From positions 6,963,501 through 7,027,500 of the forward strand of contig CM057146.1 in the NCBI GenBank assembly GCA_029964075.1: a stretch of DNA of 64,000 bases, written 5' to 3'. Shown here one piece after another: positions 47,181 to 60,953 of the stretch. Every line of letters begins with the position of its first letter. Within the stretch, counting starts at the first letter, position 1. The position numbers were made by a program, and so were the translations under genes. Origin of the DNA: Patiria pectinifera. Lineage: Eukaryota; Echinodermata; Asteroidea; Valvatida; Asterinidae. The notes under the pieces are model-generated. The model worked only from the letters and a program-made list of their open reading frames with translations, ran no database searches and was not told the origin of the DNA.

Positions 47181-48674
47181 CATGCATGTCTGTGGTGGTT
47201 GCTGCTAGGGGTGCATACCACCAAACGGCTGTAAATTACTGCGCGCGAGCTCACGAATATTTCGTGATCCCACGGGTAATTTTGAATAAGAGGTCCTGGC
47301 GACCCATGATTGGCATTGATTGTAAACATAGTTACAACATGTATGTAAAATCAAGCATTTGTAATTGGTGGCTTCAAACTCAGGCGATTTTGTTCGAAAA
47401 AAAAACAACCCAAACTTGTGGGTCTATTTCGCATAGAGGGGTGGGGGTGTCTAGACTGAGACCTAGGCCCAGGGGTTGGCAACCGTTTTATGGGGTTGTT
47501 TTGAGAGAGGGGATTTTTTTGTGGCTACCTCTTGTAAAATTGAATAGAAAATTGTCCTACGCTCTCAAAACGCTGGTTAAAATTGTGTTAATTAAAACAG
47601 TTTGTTAAAATGATCTTATGATTTTTTTAAAACCCAATGAATTCCCCCTTCAAAAAAGAGGTCTTACCCCGGCCACCTAGCAAATTGGGTCCAGTTTAAT
47701 ACGCCACTGCATGAGTTTGCTGCTCGTACATGTACTCGCCATCATCTGCTCGCACTCTCTAAATATTGCAATGGCGCCCTCACAAAACAAATCCTTTTCG
47801 AGTAATAAGTTCTGTCTCGGACCAAAAAGTCAACTTTAACGATGCTAAAATGTAAAACAATATTGTTCTCTACTGGCAGTCAATGTGCACAGACGTCAGC
47901 ATCCTACTTTTGGTTTTAATAGGTTTCGATGAATAACTGTTTTAATATTTAGCTCATTTTTTTCCTCCTACAAGTTTTTTTTTCAGCTATGAATGGAGTA
48001 ATGGTTGTTGAATAGATACAAAGTAGAGAGGGGAGATATGATAACTATAGGTACGGTGACCTGTGAAACATGGTGACGTCATCAAAATTAAAATGAGAAT
48101 CAAAGAAATGCAGCGGTTCCTATCTTTAATCCTAATATGAAACACAGGCAATTAACAAGAGCTGTTTTGGCGTTACAACAACGGCAAATTATGTGCGAAC
48201 TACTTTTCGTACGTTTAACTCCCAAAACAAACTGCGCGTAAGCTTGACCGTTAAACCTGAATAGCGCCCTCAATCAACTACAAGTATTCACACAACAGAT
48301 CGTCATTGCACACTGTACAATTATTATGTAACCATGTACAATTCTTTTGAATCACAACAGCAAAGAACCCCTTCATCTATAATCCAAATCCTAATATGAA
48401 CACACGTAATAAACAGGAGCTGTTTCGGCGAACTACGTCGCCTAAACGGCTAATTATTATTAAACGGCGAACTACTTTTTGTATGTTTAACCCACAAACC
48501 TGCGTAGGTTTGACCGTTAAACTTAAATAGTGCCCTCAATCGACTGAGAGTATCATCACAAATAATAGTCATTGAACAATGTACTCGGTAATAAAATATT
48601 CTTTCCAATCAGTACAGTACCAAGGAATTTGAACACATTGGGTGTTACACTTTTGACAGCGCACATTATTCATG

Positions 48675-48745
48675 CCCGCAGCCCGCCGCCCGCCGCCCGC
48701 CGCCCGCCGCCCGCCGCCCGCCGCCCGCCTCCCGCCTCCCGGCGG
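48675..48745 (+). repeat. (CCCGCCG)n minisatellite, module 1
   Basis: About nine CCCGCCG units with terminal CCCGCCT variants. It is flanked by module sequence (GTGCGGCTTTCGA on the right), as are the other GC tracts. Confidence 0.8.
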
Positions 48746-49064
48746 TGCGGCTTTCGATATTTCTTTGGACAGTCACTTTGAAGACCTTTTCGTAAAGATG
48801 ACACCCCGTGCTGTTTACGTACCTTTTTCTTCTAGTTTTCGATTTGCATCTTTTGTTTTAAAGACAAATGTACTTTATTCCAATTAATGGCGTCTGAAAC
48901 CCTCTGAAAAAGAAGTTTCATTTTTTTAATTTTTTTCTGGGCACAATTTTGTCATGATTTTATCATGAGTTTGTTTTAGTGGCATCCATGAGTCACACAT
49001 TAAATGTATAATATGCGGGCCAAATCACAATGTGTATACTTGTACTTCAATTCTTTGCTATTAG

Positions 49065-49844
49065 CAGTGGCGGTTCTAAGGGGGGGGGCTAGGGAGGCTT
49101 TAGCCCCCCCCCCCCAAAAAAAATTGTCTAGCCCCGCCCGCCCAATTTTTTTTAAGAAAGATAAAAAAAAGTGCATTAGCAAAATGAAGGAATGTGACGT
49201 ACATGCGAACGGTCTCCCCCTAAAGAAATAGTCGTGACAAGGGTGTATTTGTAGTTAATATAGTGTGCCTGATTGTAGGATTTTATTGGGGCTCCCCATT
49301 GAAAATATGGCACGAGCCCCCACCCCCCCCACACACACACACACACACACACACACATTCTGGAATTTGTATTCCTGTGGAGACATTTCTTTGTTCTTAA
49401 ATTTACTACCTTACGGAGACATGAACACAATAGGGAACAAAAGATTGTATACGTCTCCAGAAGAACATTTCTATAGATGAATACGTCTCCACAAGAATTT
49501 CACGAAATAGATATATGGATTTTACTCAAAAACTAGGAATTTCCAAGGTAGGTTGATCTGTCGCAAATGGAAGAGTTTTAGAAAAGGGATATTTAGTACA
49601 ATTTCAGCCCAGGAAATTAATTCTGGTTAAAATAAGAGCATTTTGAAACTTCAATTTCACACTCGAAAACTTTACTACACGAGAACACCCCCACACACAC
49701 CCACACACACACCCACCCCCACCTGCTGATTTTCGGAGGCCTAAGTGTCTGGAGAAAATAACCGGTCTACATTGAAAAAAATTCTGGATCCGCCCTGCTA
49801 GCCCCCCCCCCCAAAAAAAAATATTGGCTCTAAAACCGCGCCTG
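49065..49844. mobile_element. hAT-like element, 780 bp, with perfect 8-bp target duplication
   Basis: It starts CAGTGGCGGTTCTAAGG and its inverted right end reads CAGGCGCGGTTTTAGAGCC. GCTATTAG stands at both 49057-49064 and 49845-49852, and the uninterrupted CTTTGCTATTAGAGC occurs in sister modules (51569, 52306). So both the insertion and its boundaries are shown directly. No transposase; the interior has C/A-rich runs. Confidence 0.85.
49330..49357. repeat. (CA)n microsatellite
   Basis: Fourteen uninterrupted AC units inside the hAT-like element; a second, imperfect CA-rich stretch is at about 49688-49718. Confidence 0.85.
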
Positions 49845-51150
49845 GCTATTAGAGCACCAATGTGGGCCTTGAGCTTGATGTTTCCCCCAAAAAAGATGGG
49901 TGGAAGCCGTACATAGAGTGTGACCTCGTATTTCTATGAAATTGGGCCCTAAAATTGCTCTATTTTGCAATGGAGCGCATGCATCATTTTTCAATATCGC
50001 GGAGGGCTACGGGACCTTTTCAAGCTGACATTCTTTGATGGAATTTCCTCCCATAAGTCACCGAAAAATTGAACGAAAATTGAACAGAAATTAAAAGATT
50101 ATCAATAAGCCTTGATGGTGGGTGCGTCATACACCTTTGAGAGTTAAGAGTATTTTTTTATATAATTTTCTGTTGCGTTATTATCACTCAGATCTATGGG
50201 AGTCGATTTGCAGGTCTGCACCCATATAGACACCTAATGAGAGGCGTCCTCTCTGGGATTCCAATGGTTGTTATACCGTATATACTTCGCGTAAATCGAT
50301 ATTAATTTTAAATCACTTCAAATATCACAGAGCCTGATTTCCTGAATCTATTATCCCCATTTGTTACATTACGGTGAATAGTGTTCTAGAGGTTCGATCG
50401 GGTGTTTGTCTTGTCGGGAGCCTAAAATTAGGGTCTGTTAGAAATGAGAATCAAAGAAATGCAGCGGTTCCTATTTTTAATCCTAACATGATACACAGGC
50501 TTTTAACAAGAGCTGTTTTGGCGATCTCCGTTACCAAAAAAGCATATTACGCGAGAACTACTTTTCGTACCGTTAACTCCCGAAACAAAGTGCGCGTAGG
50601 CTTGACCGTTAAACTTGAATAGCGCCCTCAATCAACTAAAAATAACCACACAACTACTGATCGTCATTGCACACTGTACAAATTGTGCAATCTATACAAT
50701 TCTTTCGAACCACGACAGCGACGAACCCTTTTTTTCTATAATCATCCTAATATGAACACACGTAATAAACAGTAGCTCTTTCTGCGAACTACGTCGCCGA
50801 AACGGCTAATTATGGGCGATCTACTTTTTGTACGTTTAACCCACAAACCAAACCTGCGCAGGCTTGACCGTTAAACTTAAATAGTGCCCTCAATTGAGAG
50901 TATCATCGCAAATAATATTCATTGAACAATGCACTTGGGGTAATAGTATTTTTTGCAATCACTAGGGGCCTACAGTACCAAGGAGTTCGAACACACCTCA
51001 CATTGGGCGATACACTTTTGACAGCGCACATTGTTCATGCATTTGGGGTTTGATCCTTCGGAAACAACGCTTCGAGTCGCTCGCGCGAAACCGAAACCTC
51101 TCCGTGCAGATTTACACCAAACCAGGGATTGATGACGACGCGCCGTAACG

Positions 51151-51259
51151 GGCCCGCCGCCCGCCGCCCGCCGCGCCCGCCTCCCGCCTCCCGCCGCCCG
51201 CCGCCCGCCGCCCGCCGCCTGCCTCCCGCCTCCGCCTCCCGCCGCCCGCCGCCCGCCGG
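51151..51259 (+). repeat. (CCCGCCG)n minisatellite, module 2 (longest)
   Basis: About fifteen units with CCTCCCG and CCGCG variants over 109 bases, the longest of the six or seven tracts found at the same module position. Confidence 0.8.
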
Positions 51260-51589
51260 TGGGCTTTCGAAATTTCTTTTGACAGCACTTTGAAAACCTA
51301 TTCGTAAAGATGTCACCCCGTGCTGTTTACATACTTTTTTTCTACGCTTACTAGTTTTTGATTTGCATCTTTTGTTTTAAAGAGAAAATGTACTTTTATT
51401 CCAAATTAGGGCGTCTGTGACCCTCTGAAAAGGCGTTTTATTTTGCACATGTTTTTAAATCTGGGCACATTTTTATCACGATTTCACCATGAGTTTATAG
51501 TTCAGTGGCATCCATGACACACATTAAATGTATAACATGCGGGCCAAATCACAATTTGTATGCTTAAATTCTTTGCTATTAGAGCGTTT

Positions 51590-52065
51590 TTACTGTACCT
51601 TATAAAATCTCGACTATAGGGGGAAAAAAGGGGATCCATAAAGAAAAACAAAAAGTTATGTGGTGTTGACCAAGCATTCAGGGGTCGCGATTGGTTACCG
51701 ACTCCCATATAGGGCTCTTCCTGGGTCTCGGATTCCCCGGCCCACCACACCTCCTTCCCTATCCATCCATGTAACCCCGGAGGGCCAAGCACCGTTAAGG
51801 GAGGAAACGAGGCGACACCCTATGCCTTGCTGCCGAGACAGCAAAAGAGCCCCGTACCTATAAGTAGATGCATAACCTGGACTTCGCAGACAGTCCCAGC
51901 CGGTGACTTAACTGATTGAGCTAAGGTCGGTTGGTGTTTGACGACGCGAAATTAAGACTCTTAAAGTAAATGACAGAGCGCGTGTATTGAAACCAAAAAA
52001 TTACACCGACAGGACTCGAACCCCGGACCCCGGGGTCTGTGAACAATGCGCCCAACCACTAGGCC
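51590..52065 (-). mobile_element. tRNA-derived SINE, copy 3 (left arm of palindrome 2)
   Basis: A full copy on the minus strand: B box complement GGACTCGAACC and A box complement near 52060. The copy at 62183 on the plus strand sits at the mirror position in the other arm, with the same flanking GGCCCATGCCTATAATACAA. Confidence 0.8.
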
Positions 52066-53199
52066 AATTGCTAGGTACTTGGAGACTGAACATTACTGTG
52101 TTATAGGGCCCATGCCTATAATACAAGCTGTGTTTTCTTTTGGATTCCTCTATTGTGTTCACCCGTCTGTTGTACATGCACACGTATACGTATGTATACA
52201 TGTTCATCATACAATTATCTCATGATTAGTAGCATCGACATCCATGACACACTTTTAAGGTATGATATGTGGCCAAATTCACAATTTGTATATATGCATA
52301 TAATTCTTTGCTATTAGAGCACCGTTGTGGGCCTTGAACTTGATAAGAAGAGGGTTGGAAGCCGTACACAGGAGTTTGCAATTTGCATGACATTGGGCCC
52401 TAATATTGCTCTTTGCAATAGAGCCCAGGCATCATTTTTTTCAAAATGGCGATGGGCCACTTTTCGGGCTGACATCCTTTGATGGAATTTTCTCCCATTA
52501 GTCATTGGATAATTGAACAAAAATTGAACGGAAAATTAAAGATAATAAAATAAACTTTGATTTAAATGGTGTCTCAAACACCTCTGAGAGTTGTGAGTAC
52601 TTTTTTAAGAATTTGCGGACAAACTCGTAATTATCATCGAGGTCTACGGGAGTCGATTTGCTGGTCTTCGCTCATAATAGACACCTAATGAGAGGCGTCC
52701 TCTATGGGATTCCACTGGTTGTTATACCGTATACTTCGCGTAAATCGATATTAATTTTCAATAACTTCAAATATCACAGAGCCTTTAATGCTTGATTCTA
52801 ATAGTTATATTACACTATCCCCATTTGTTACCATTTGGTTCTGGAGGTTCTAAGTTATTAACTGGCCTGTATGAAACACACGTAATTTAGCATGAGCTGT
52901 TTTTGCAAACTAGTTACCAAAACAGCAAATTATGCGCGAACTACTTTTCGTACGTTTAACTCCCAAAACAAACTGCGCGTAAGCTTGACCGTTAAACTTG
53001 ATTAGTGCCCTCAATTATTTTAAAGTTATCACACAACCTTCATCTATAATTGTATTATGAACACACGTAATTAACAGCAGCTACGTCGCCGAAACGATAA
53101 TTATGCTCGAACTACTTTTCGTACGTTTAACCCCAAAACCAAACTGCGTAGGCTTGACCGTTAAACTTAAATAGTGCCCTCAATGGTCCTGAGACGCAA

Positions 53200-53285
53200 T
53201 GACGTCAGGCTTTGTTTACATGTGCGTTTTCCTATGAGAGCCAGCTCTCACAGGAAAGCGCACTTTTAAACAAAGAGTTACGTCA
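53200..53285. promoter_or_regulatory. Head-to-head FOX/CRE-motif hairpin
   Basis: TGACGTCAGGCTTTGTTTAC reads into a 3-base loop at about 53242 and returns as TTTAAACAAAG and TTACGTCA. Each half carries a CRE-like and a forkhead-like site. The mirror copy is at 60954-61039. Regulatory function is inferred. Confidence 0.5.
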
Positions 53286-54660
53286 GTACATCTTAGGTCT
53301 ATTGAGCGAGAGTATCGCCACAAATAATCGTCATTGAACAATGTACTCGGTAATAGAATTCTTTCCAATCACTACAGTACCAAGGAACACGCCTTACTTT
53401 CTCTTTCAACGTCGGGCGTTACACCATTGACAGCGCGCTCTGTTACGTAATTGTTAACGTATTGATTGTTACGCCGAATTGCAGTACTCAGCTTCACTCT
53501 CGATGGAGGAAGCGCACCTCTCTCAAACTATTCCTCTTTTGTTTCCTTACTTGCAATCAACAATTCGTTTCAGGTCGCGCGACCCTTCAATCCGGTACTG
53601 GTCTCGCGCCCACGTATATACAAGGCTAAATACAGAACATATAGTGGGTTTTTTTAAGGGCGGTCTGTGTTTAATTAGGGTGGGTCAAACTTTTTTTGTT
53701 CCCCGAAAAAGGAGTCCAAAATATTACGCCCCAAATTTGATATGAAAAGCAAGAGGGAAGACTCTTCATGGCATTGGTGCATGGTAGTGCGTAGAGCGCA
53801 ATTTTAATGATATACGCATTGGCTGCCTAAAAATACAAAGACATGGGTTTGGAGGGGTTTTTTTTGGGGGGGGGCGGGCAATGGCCCTCATTGGGCCCCC
53901 ACCAATCCGCCGTTTCGTATGTGTGTCCCAATTAACCTGTGGCATCTTGACAGAGCCAAGGTTTTTAATCGATTTTTTTTTTCTCTGAGTAAAATCCCAG
54001 CAAGCTCCACATGCCAGCAAGCTCCACATGCATGTATTCAACTTAATAAATCTTGAGTTCATCAGCTCGCTATATGCGGTCCAAGTCATTGATTCGTGTT
54101 TTACACAAAGCTGCGATAAACGGGGGAAATTTATTGCAGGAAATAAAAAGGTCATGGTATCCGGGGGTTTTTTAAGTCAGTAATAGTAAGCTAGCCGAAG
54201 ATAATTATGAACCTATCACATCACTGCCCAGTTTATGAACAATATAGATTTTAAAAGGGGCTTGGAAAAGTGTACTTGCTAGGGCGTTTCTGTTCTAGTT
54301 TCAATAACGTATCTCGCTTCCAATGCAGGTTGATCGGGTAAAGCGGTGTTTTTTTCTGTTCGCTCTTTGTATCGCGATATTGAAACAAAAGCGGAGAAGT
54401 TGAACTGGTGACTGCGCGTTCACAAAACAAGTTACGTAACGGCGGGAGAGCGAAAACATGAATTGCGCTTTCCACCCAAAAGTAAAAGAAAGTATTATGT
54501 ATTAAACTTTTCCACGGTGAAACAGGGTGCATGCATTTTGTGGTTCGATCCTTCGGCAACCACGCTTCGAGTCGCTCGCGTGAAACCGAAACCTCTCCGT
54601 GCAGTCGTACAACGTAACCAGGGAATGGGGACGACGCGCCGTACGGTGAACCGGCCCGCT

Positions 54661-54690
54661 GACCGCCGCCCGCCGCCCGCCGCCCGCCGG
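54661..54690 (+). repeat. (CCCGCCG)n minisatellite, module 3 (short)
   Basis: About four units between GTACGGTGAACCGGCCCG and GTGCGGCTTCTG. Confidence 0.75.
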
Positions 54691-57094
54691 TGCGGCTTCT
54701 GACATTTCTTTGGACAGACACTGTGAAGACCCGAGTTTTCGCAACCCCCGTGGATGTGCACGGTTATGGGGGGACGACATTAAAGATGGCAACTCGTGCT
54801 GTTTACTAGTTTAGATTTGCATCGTTTGATTAAAAGAGAAAATTCCATTTTGCACAAAAACCCACCCTGCGCGAGCCGAACTGATATCTGGCCGCCAATA
54901 AATCGATTTTTTTTAAAGAAATAATTCAGTTTCTAAACGTCTTTGGATTCTAGGAAAATACCAATTGGATAATCAATGTTCGAGGTGATTGGATAATCAA
55001 CGCGCAAATGGCACGGGGACACATCTTTAACAATTGGACCTGTGATATTTTCGGCTTTTGCACCCCCCCCCTCCGCAACAACAAAACATTGTATCGTGAT
55101 CTCGCAACTTTTAAAGCAGTACAAACGTTCTTCACTTTTGCATATTTATAAGACATGATAGGTTGGTTCCCAAAACCCTATCATGTTCAATATGAATGGA
55201 CTGGAAACCAGTGCAGTTGCTCGGCGGATCTGTTTGTGCGCAAACGCAACCTGAAATAAAAAGCTACTTATAATAAACTGTTTTTTGGGGGGGTGGGGTG
55301 GGGGATTGAGCAGTATTCCAAAGAAGTGATAATGAAAGAACTAAAAAATAATTGGGTACATTTAAAGAAAAAAGGTTGAAAACATTGCCCAAACACGTCC
55401 AAATACGTGTCATAAATTACGCTTTTTTTGCTGCTCCCATCTAACTTGCAATGTGTGTTTTAGGGCACCCTAAAATAATAGCATTTAATAGGGAGCGTAA
55501 ATAACACATTCTAATTGCTTTCATTCTGTGCTGTAGTTTCATCAGATTCATATCCTACATCCGATTCAACCCTGGCTCTCATAGCTAAATCGCACATGTA
55601 AACTCAGCGTGACGTCATTATGTCTGAGGTCTATTGGGCGACATGCAGACACTGAGTTTCAATACCGTATACACGTATCTTTCTTGCCATGAAACAGGCC
55701 TACACCGCCCAAGCACAGGTTAATAAAAGCCGGTATATGCCTCATTCGCTCTTGTATCACGATATTGGAACAAAAGCAGAGAAGTTGAACAGGCGAAGGC
55801 TTCCAAATCACGTTTTGAACAAAAAAATTACGTAACGGTCGTGACTCTACGAAAAGTGCGCTGAACCCGTCGTGAATCAAAGACCGTATCTTGAAAGCAA
55901 TTCTTCCACGGTGAAACCAATGATTTGATCCTCTGCAAAGAAACGGTGAACAATCGTATTTCGGAAACAAAGCTCAAGAGTCGCTCGCGCGAGACCGAAA
56001 CCTCTCCCCGCAGTCTTAGAATAGACGTCCTGACCAACGTAACATGCTCCATACATACTCATATAGACAACTATCGTCCCTCGACTATGTAAATATACGG
56101 CACTCGTATTGTCTCGTACGGTGAGCCGGGCCAGCCGCTTTCGAAAAGCCTTCGGCAAAACACTTTTGCGATTCGTGATTTAAAAAAAGCGAAATTTGAA
56201 CCTGTCTTACAGATGTTAACTTAAAATTCTACAACAAAATAAATTGAAAGAACAAACAAGGTCAAAGTGAAAAGAAAGAGGAAAGATTGATCGAGCTGTC
56301 AGTGTTACTTAAACAGGGACTTACCTGTTCAAACGTTTCGTTAGAAGTCGATTCAGTTCAGTTCATTTATTTCCAGTGTTCACAAATCAGTATGTTACAA
56401 TGTATACGTGTGCATGTACAAAAGACGAGTGAAAACTGTACAGGAACCATAAGAAAACACAGCTTGTACAATAGGCATGGGCCCTATATCACACTAATGT
56501 TCAGACACCAAATGCCAATACTAAAGAAAAATGATGTATTCAGAGAAAAAAAGTTTACATGCAAAGGTAAACAGGGGTATACATGTACATACCAATAGTT
56601 TCATAATTGCGTAAGGAATAAATAACAACAGTTTCATATATCAAAGTAAACATTCAGCAAAATAGATTTGTAAACATGTAGAACTTCGTCAAGAATCAGT
56701 GGAGAGTACTATAACTTGGTTCCCTTGTAGTTAATATGTTTTGAAGCAAAAAAAGTAGGCCTAGTAGATGGCGGTTGGAAATGAAAAGTTTGCCGAGTAG
56801 AGCAACAATATTGAAACTCCGACAAGCAAAATTAATGGATTGAAGAGTATAAGGTACAGGAAACAGACCGGGGAAAAAACGGCGAATGTACCGTATACGA
56901 AAAACAAATTCAACAAAAGTGAATTTTAATGAAACGGGATCGTTTACGAGCCATTTAAATCGTTTGTTTATGACGGGAGTTTAGAAGTTTAGAGGTTTGT
57001 TTTCATGCACGTTTATGAAGGCAAAGCGCAGCCTAAGCTGAGAAGTGTTTCCAACTATATATTAACACTCAGTGGATAAAAAACTGTGTAACTA

Positions 57095-57440
57095 AATTAC
57101 CTGGTGGTTAGGCTCCTTGTCCACAGACCCAGGGGTCCGGGGTTCGAGTCCCGTTGGTGTTATTTTTGGTTTTCAATACACGCGCTCTGTCATATACTTT
57201 AAGAGTCTTAATTTCCCGTCGTCAACTACCAACCAACCTTAGCTCAATCAGTTAAGTCGCCGGCTGGGACTGTCTGCGAAGTCCAGGTTATGCATCTACT
57301 TATAATTAGGAGGCTCTTTTGCTGTCTCGGCAGCCTAGGGTGACCCCTGAATGCTTGGTCAACACCACATAACTTTTGGTTTTCTATATCCACTTATTTT
57401 TTTTTCCTAGTGGAGAATTTATAATGTACAGTAAAAACGA
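57095..57440 (+). mobile_element. tRNA-derived SINE, copy 4, centre of palindrome 2, internally deleted
   Basis: A box degenerate (TACCTGGTGGTTAGG), B box GGTTCGAGTCC intact, second tRNA-like half present. About 130 bases of the body are missing between CTCGGCAGC and GACCCCTGAATG. As in palindrome 1 it occupies the unpaired centre. Confidence 0.75.
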
Positions 57441-57779
57441 AAAGGTTTTCTTTTAAAAATAAATTTAAATAATATTTAACTTATGTAACAGCTTTACCAG
57501 CATTTCCATTTCTGCCTGCACGGGTCCCTATTTGTTACTTGGTAGAAAGCAAATATTGATAAAGTGTCTTGCCCAAGGACAACACCCAAATAGCAAGGCT
57601 GCTTCTCCTTTGCTGCACTCCGGCAAGATTAAGGCCCCAAGTGAGAGCCGGAAAAAAATCTTGACAAAAATAGAGGCTTTCTGCAACTTTGCGAAAAAGC
57701 CAAAAATTGCAAACACTATATAGGCGAATAAGGCGACATTTTGACGTAGACATAATTATCATAAACAAGTATAATAGGA
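57441..57779. repeat. Centre spacer of palindrome 2
   Basis: Collinear with 30516-31059, sharing GTCTTGCCCAAGGACAA, TGACAAAAATAGAGGCTTTC and TTGACGTAGACATAATTATC, with a deletion of about 200 bases. Confidence 0.65.
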
Positions 57780-59829
57780 AGCACTTGGAGGATTGTTAGC
57801 TCAATCTGCGCTTTGCCTTCATACATGCATTGGAAACCTCTAAACTTCTAAACTCCCGTCATAAACAAACGATTTAAATGACTTGTAAACGAACCTGCTT
57901 CATTAAAATGCATTTTTGTACCCTTGTTTATCTTTGCATGTAAACCTTTTTCTCTAAATGCAGCATTTTGGCTTTATTGTCACTTGGTGTCTGAACACGT
58001 GTTCAAGGGCCCATGCCTATAATGCATAGGCTAGTTTCAACTCCTCTGTTGTACATATGCATCCATATACATTATGTATTGTAACACACTGATTTGTGAA
58101 CACTGGAAATAAATGAACTGAACTGATCTGACTTCTAACGAAACGTTTGAACAGGTAAGCCCCTTTTTAAGTAACACTGACTGCTCGATACTCTCCTCTT
58201 TCCTTTCACTTTGACCTTGTCTGTTCTATTAATTTATTTTGTTGTAGAATTTTAAGCTAACATTTTGTAAGATGACATTTTCATTGTCGTTTTTTTTTTT
58301 ATCAAGAATCGCAAAAGTGCTTTGCAGAAGGCATTTCAAAAGCGGCGGGCCCGGCTCACCGTATACGAGTGCCCAATTTACGTAATCGAGGGACGGTAGC
58401 TGTATGAGCATGTTAGTCACGATGTGTTGTCTATTCCTTGTATACTTTGCTTTAAGACTGCGGGGAGAGGTTTCGGTCTCGCGCGAGCGACTCGAGCTTT
58501 GTTTCCAAACACAATTGTTCACCAGTTTCTTTGCAGAGGATCAAATCATTGGTTTCACCGTGGCAGAGTTGCTTTCAAGATACGGTCTTTGTTTCACGAT
58601 GGCTGCAGCGCATTGTTCGTATTATTACGTAACCTTTTTTGTTCAAACCGTATGACGTATGAATAGGAAGCCTTCGCCTGTTCAACTTCTCCGCTTTTGT
58701 TCCAATATCGTGATACAAGAGCGAAGGGGGCATATACCGGCTTGTTAACCTGTGCTTGGGCAATACGGTGTAGGCCTGTTGAGTGGAAAGAAAGATACAT
58801 CTGCATGTCGATGGTATTAAAACTCAGTGTCTGCATGTCGCCAAATAGACCTCAGGAATAACGACGTCACGCTTTGTTTACATGTGCGCTTTGCTATGAG
58901 AATCTGATGTAGGATATGATTTTGTTGAAATTAATACTACAGCACAAAATTAAAGCAAGTAGAATGTGTGATTTACGCTCCCTATTAATTGCTATTATTT
59001 TTGGGTGTCTAAAAAACACACATTGCAAATTAAATGGGAGCAGCTAAAAACCGTCATTTACGACAAATCTTTGGAAGTGTTTGGACAACGTTTTTTTTTT
59101 TTCTTTCGGCCTAAACGTACCCAATGATCTTCCAGTTCTTTCCTTATCACTGTTTTCTTTGGATGCTCAATCCCCCCGAACAAAAAATCTTCCTCTTTAT
59201 TCTTCTTATTTGTTTGTGTTCATTTATGTGGAAATTGTAAAAAAAAAAAAATTGTTTTTGTACCTTTCAGGTACCGTTATTGAACTGGTTTCCAGTCCAT
59301 TAATTTCAAACATGATAGTTTGTTGGGAGCCAACCTATCGTGTCGTATAAATATGCAAACGTGAAGAACCTTTGTACTGCTAGAAAATTTGCGATTTCAC
59401 AATAAAATTATTTTGTTTTTGGGAGGGGAAGAGCAAAATCTAAAAAGATCATAGGTTCAATTATTATAAAGATGCGTCCCTATGCCATGTTCGAGTTTCA
59501 CCTCGAAAATTGATTGTCCAATCGCTATTCATAAAATCCAACGACGTTTAGAAACTGAATTATTTCTTTATAAATCGATTTATTGGCGGCCAGATATTAA
59601 TTCGGCTCTCGCAGGGTGCGTTCATTTTTACGTGCAAAATGGAATTTTCTCTTTAAATCAAATTAAGATGCAAATCGAAAACTAGTAAGCCTTTTAAGAA
59701 AAAGGCATGTAAACAGCACAGGTTGCCATCTTTAATGTCCCTCCCCCCAACCGTGCACACCCACGGCGGTTGCTTGCGGAATACGAAAAGGTCTTCAAAG
59801 TGTCTGTCAAAAGAAATTTCGAAAGCCGC

Positions 59830-59862
59830 ACCGGCGGGCGGCGGGCCGCGGGCCGCGGGCCG
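59830..59862 (-). repeat. (CCCGCCG)n tract, right arm, diverged
   Basis: GGCGGGCGGCGGGCCGCGGG and following GGCCGCGGGCC; mirror partner of the tract at 54661. Confidence 0.7.
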
Positions 59863-60953
59863 GTTCACTTAATCCCTGTTTTTTTGTAAGACTGCACGAA
59901 GAGGTTTTGGTCTCGCGCGAGCGACTCGAAGCGTTGTTTCCGAAGATCAAACCACAAATGCATGCACAATGGTACACCATGGAAAAGTTACATAATACTT
60001 TCTTCTACTTTTGGGTGGAAAGCGCCATTCATTTTTTCGCTCTCCTGCCGTTACGTAACTTGTTTTGTGAACGCGCAGTGGCCATTTCAACTTCTCCACT
60101 TTTGTATATCGCGATACAAGGAGCGAATAGGGCACACACCGCTTTACCCGATCAACCTGCATTTGGACGGTGTTCGGTTCTGTTGCATTGGAAGCGAGAT
60201 ACGGTATTGAAACAAAACAGAAATGCCCCAGCAAGTACACTTAAAGTGGAATACATGCATTCGGAGCTTGCTGGAAATTTACTGAGAAAAAAAATCGGTT
60301 CAAACCTTGGCTCTGTAAAGATGCCACAGGTTAATTGGGACACACATACGGAACGGCAGAGGGGGGGCAACGGGGCCATTCCCCCACCCCCCCCCCCCCA
60401 AAAAAACACCTCCATGTCTTTATTTTTTTAGGAATCCAACGCGTACATCATTAAAATTGCGTTACCATGCACCAATGCCATGAAGAGCCTTCCCTCTTCC
60501 TTTTCATATCAAATTTGGGGCGTGATATTTTGGACACAAAAAGTTTGACCCACCCTATAATAAAACACGGACCACCCTTAAAAAAACCCACTATGTTCTG
60601 GATTTAGCCTTGTACATACGTGGGCGCGAGACCAGTAACGGACTGAATGGTCGCGCCTCTTGAAACGAATTGTTGATTGCGAGTAGGGAAACAAAAGAGG
60701 AATAGTTTGAGATAGGGGCGCTTCCTCCATCGAGAGTGAAGCTGAATACTGCAATTCGGCATAACAATCAATGCGTTAACAATTACGTAACAGAGTGCGC
60801 TGTCAATGGTGTGACGCCCGATATTGAAAGAGAAAGTGCGGCGTGTTGGAATTCCTTGGTACGGTAGCGATGGAAAGAATTCTATTACCGAGTACATTGT
60901 TTGATGAAGATTATTTGTGGCGATACTCTAAGTCAATAGACCTAAGATGTACT

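Larger units (their letters stand above)
48070..57060. repeat. Giant palindrome 2, left arm
   Basis: It is inverted at 57780-64000. Anchors: TGAAGGCAAAGCGCAG (57016-57031) with 57806-57821; CCTGTTCAAACGTTTCG (56325) with 58140; TTTAATAGGGAGCGTAAAT (55483) with 58971; TCAGCTTCACTCTCGATGGA (53488) with 60720s. The arm contains three tandem modules, each with paired TTTTCGTAC boxes (48.2/48.47, 50.56/50.82, 52.94/53.12) and a GC minisatellite (48.68, 51.15, 54.66), then one B unit (55.4-56.0) and a centre-proximal part. A hAT element (49065) and a SINE (51590) are inserted. No credible gene. Confidence 0.78.

Noticed and set aside
48572..48887. Pro/Ala/Arg-rich reading frames over the GC tract
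   Set aside because: A 7-bp repeat is open in many frames; no homology or initiation context.
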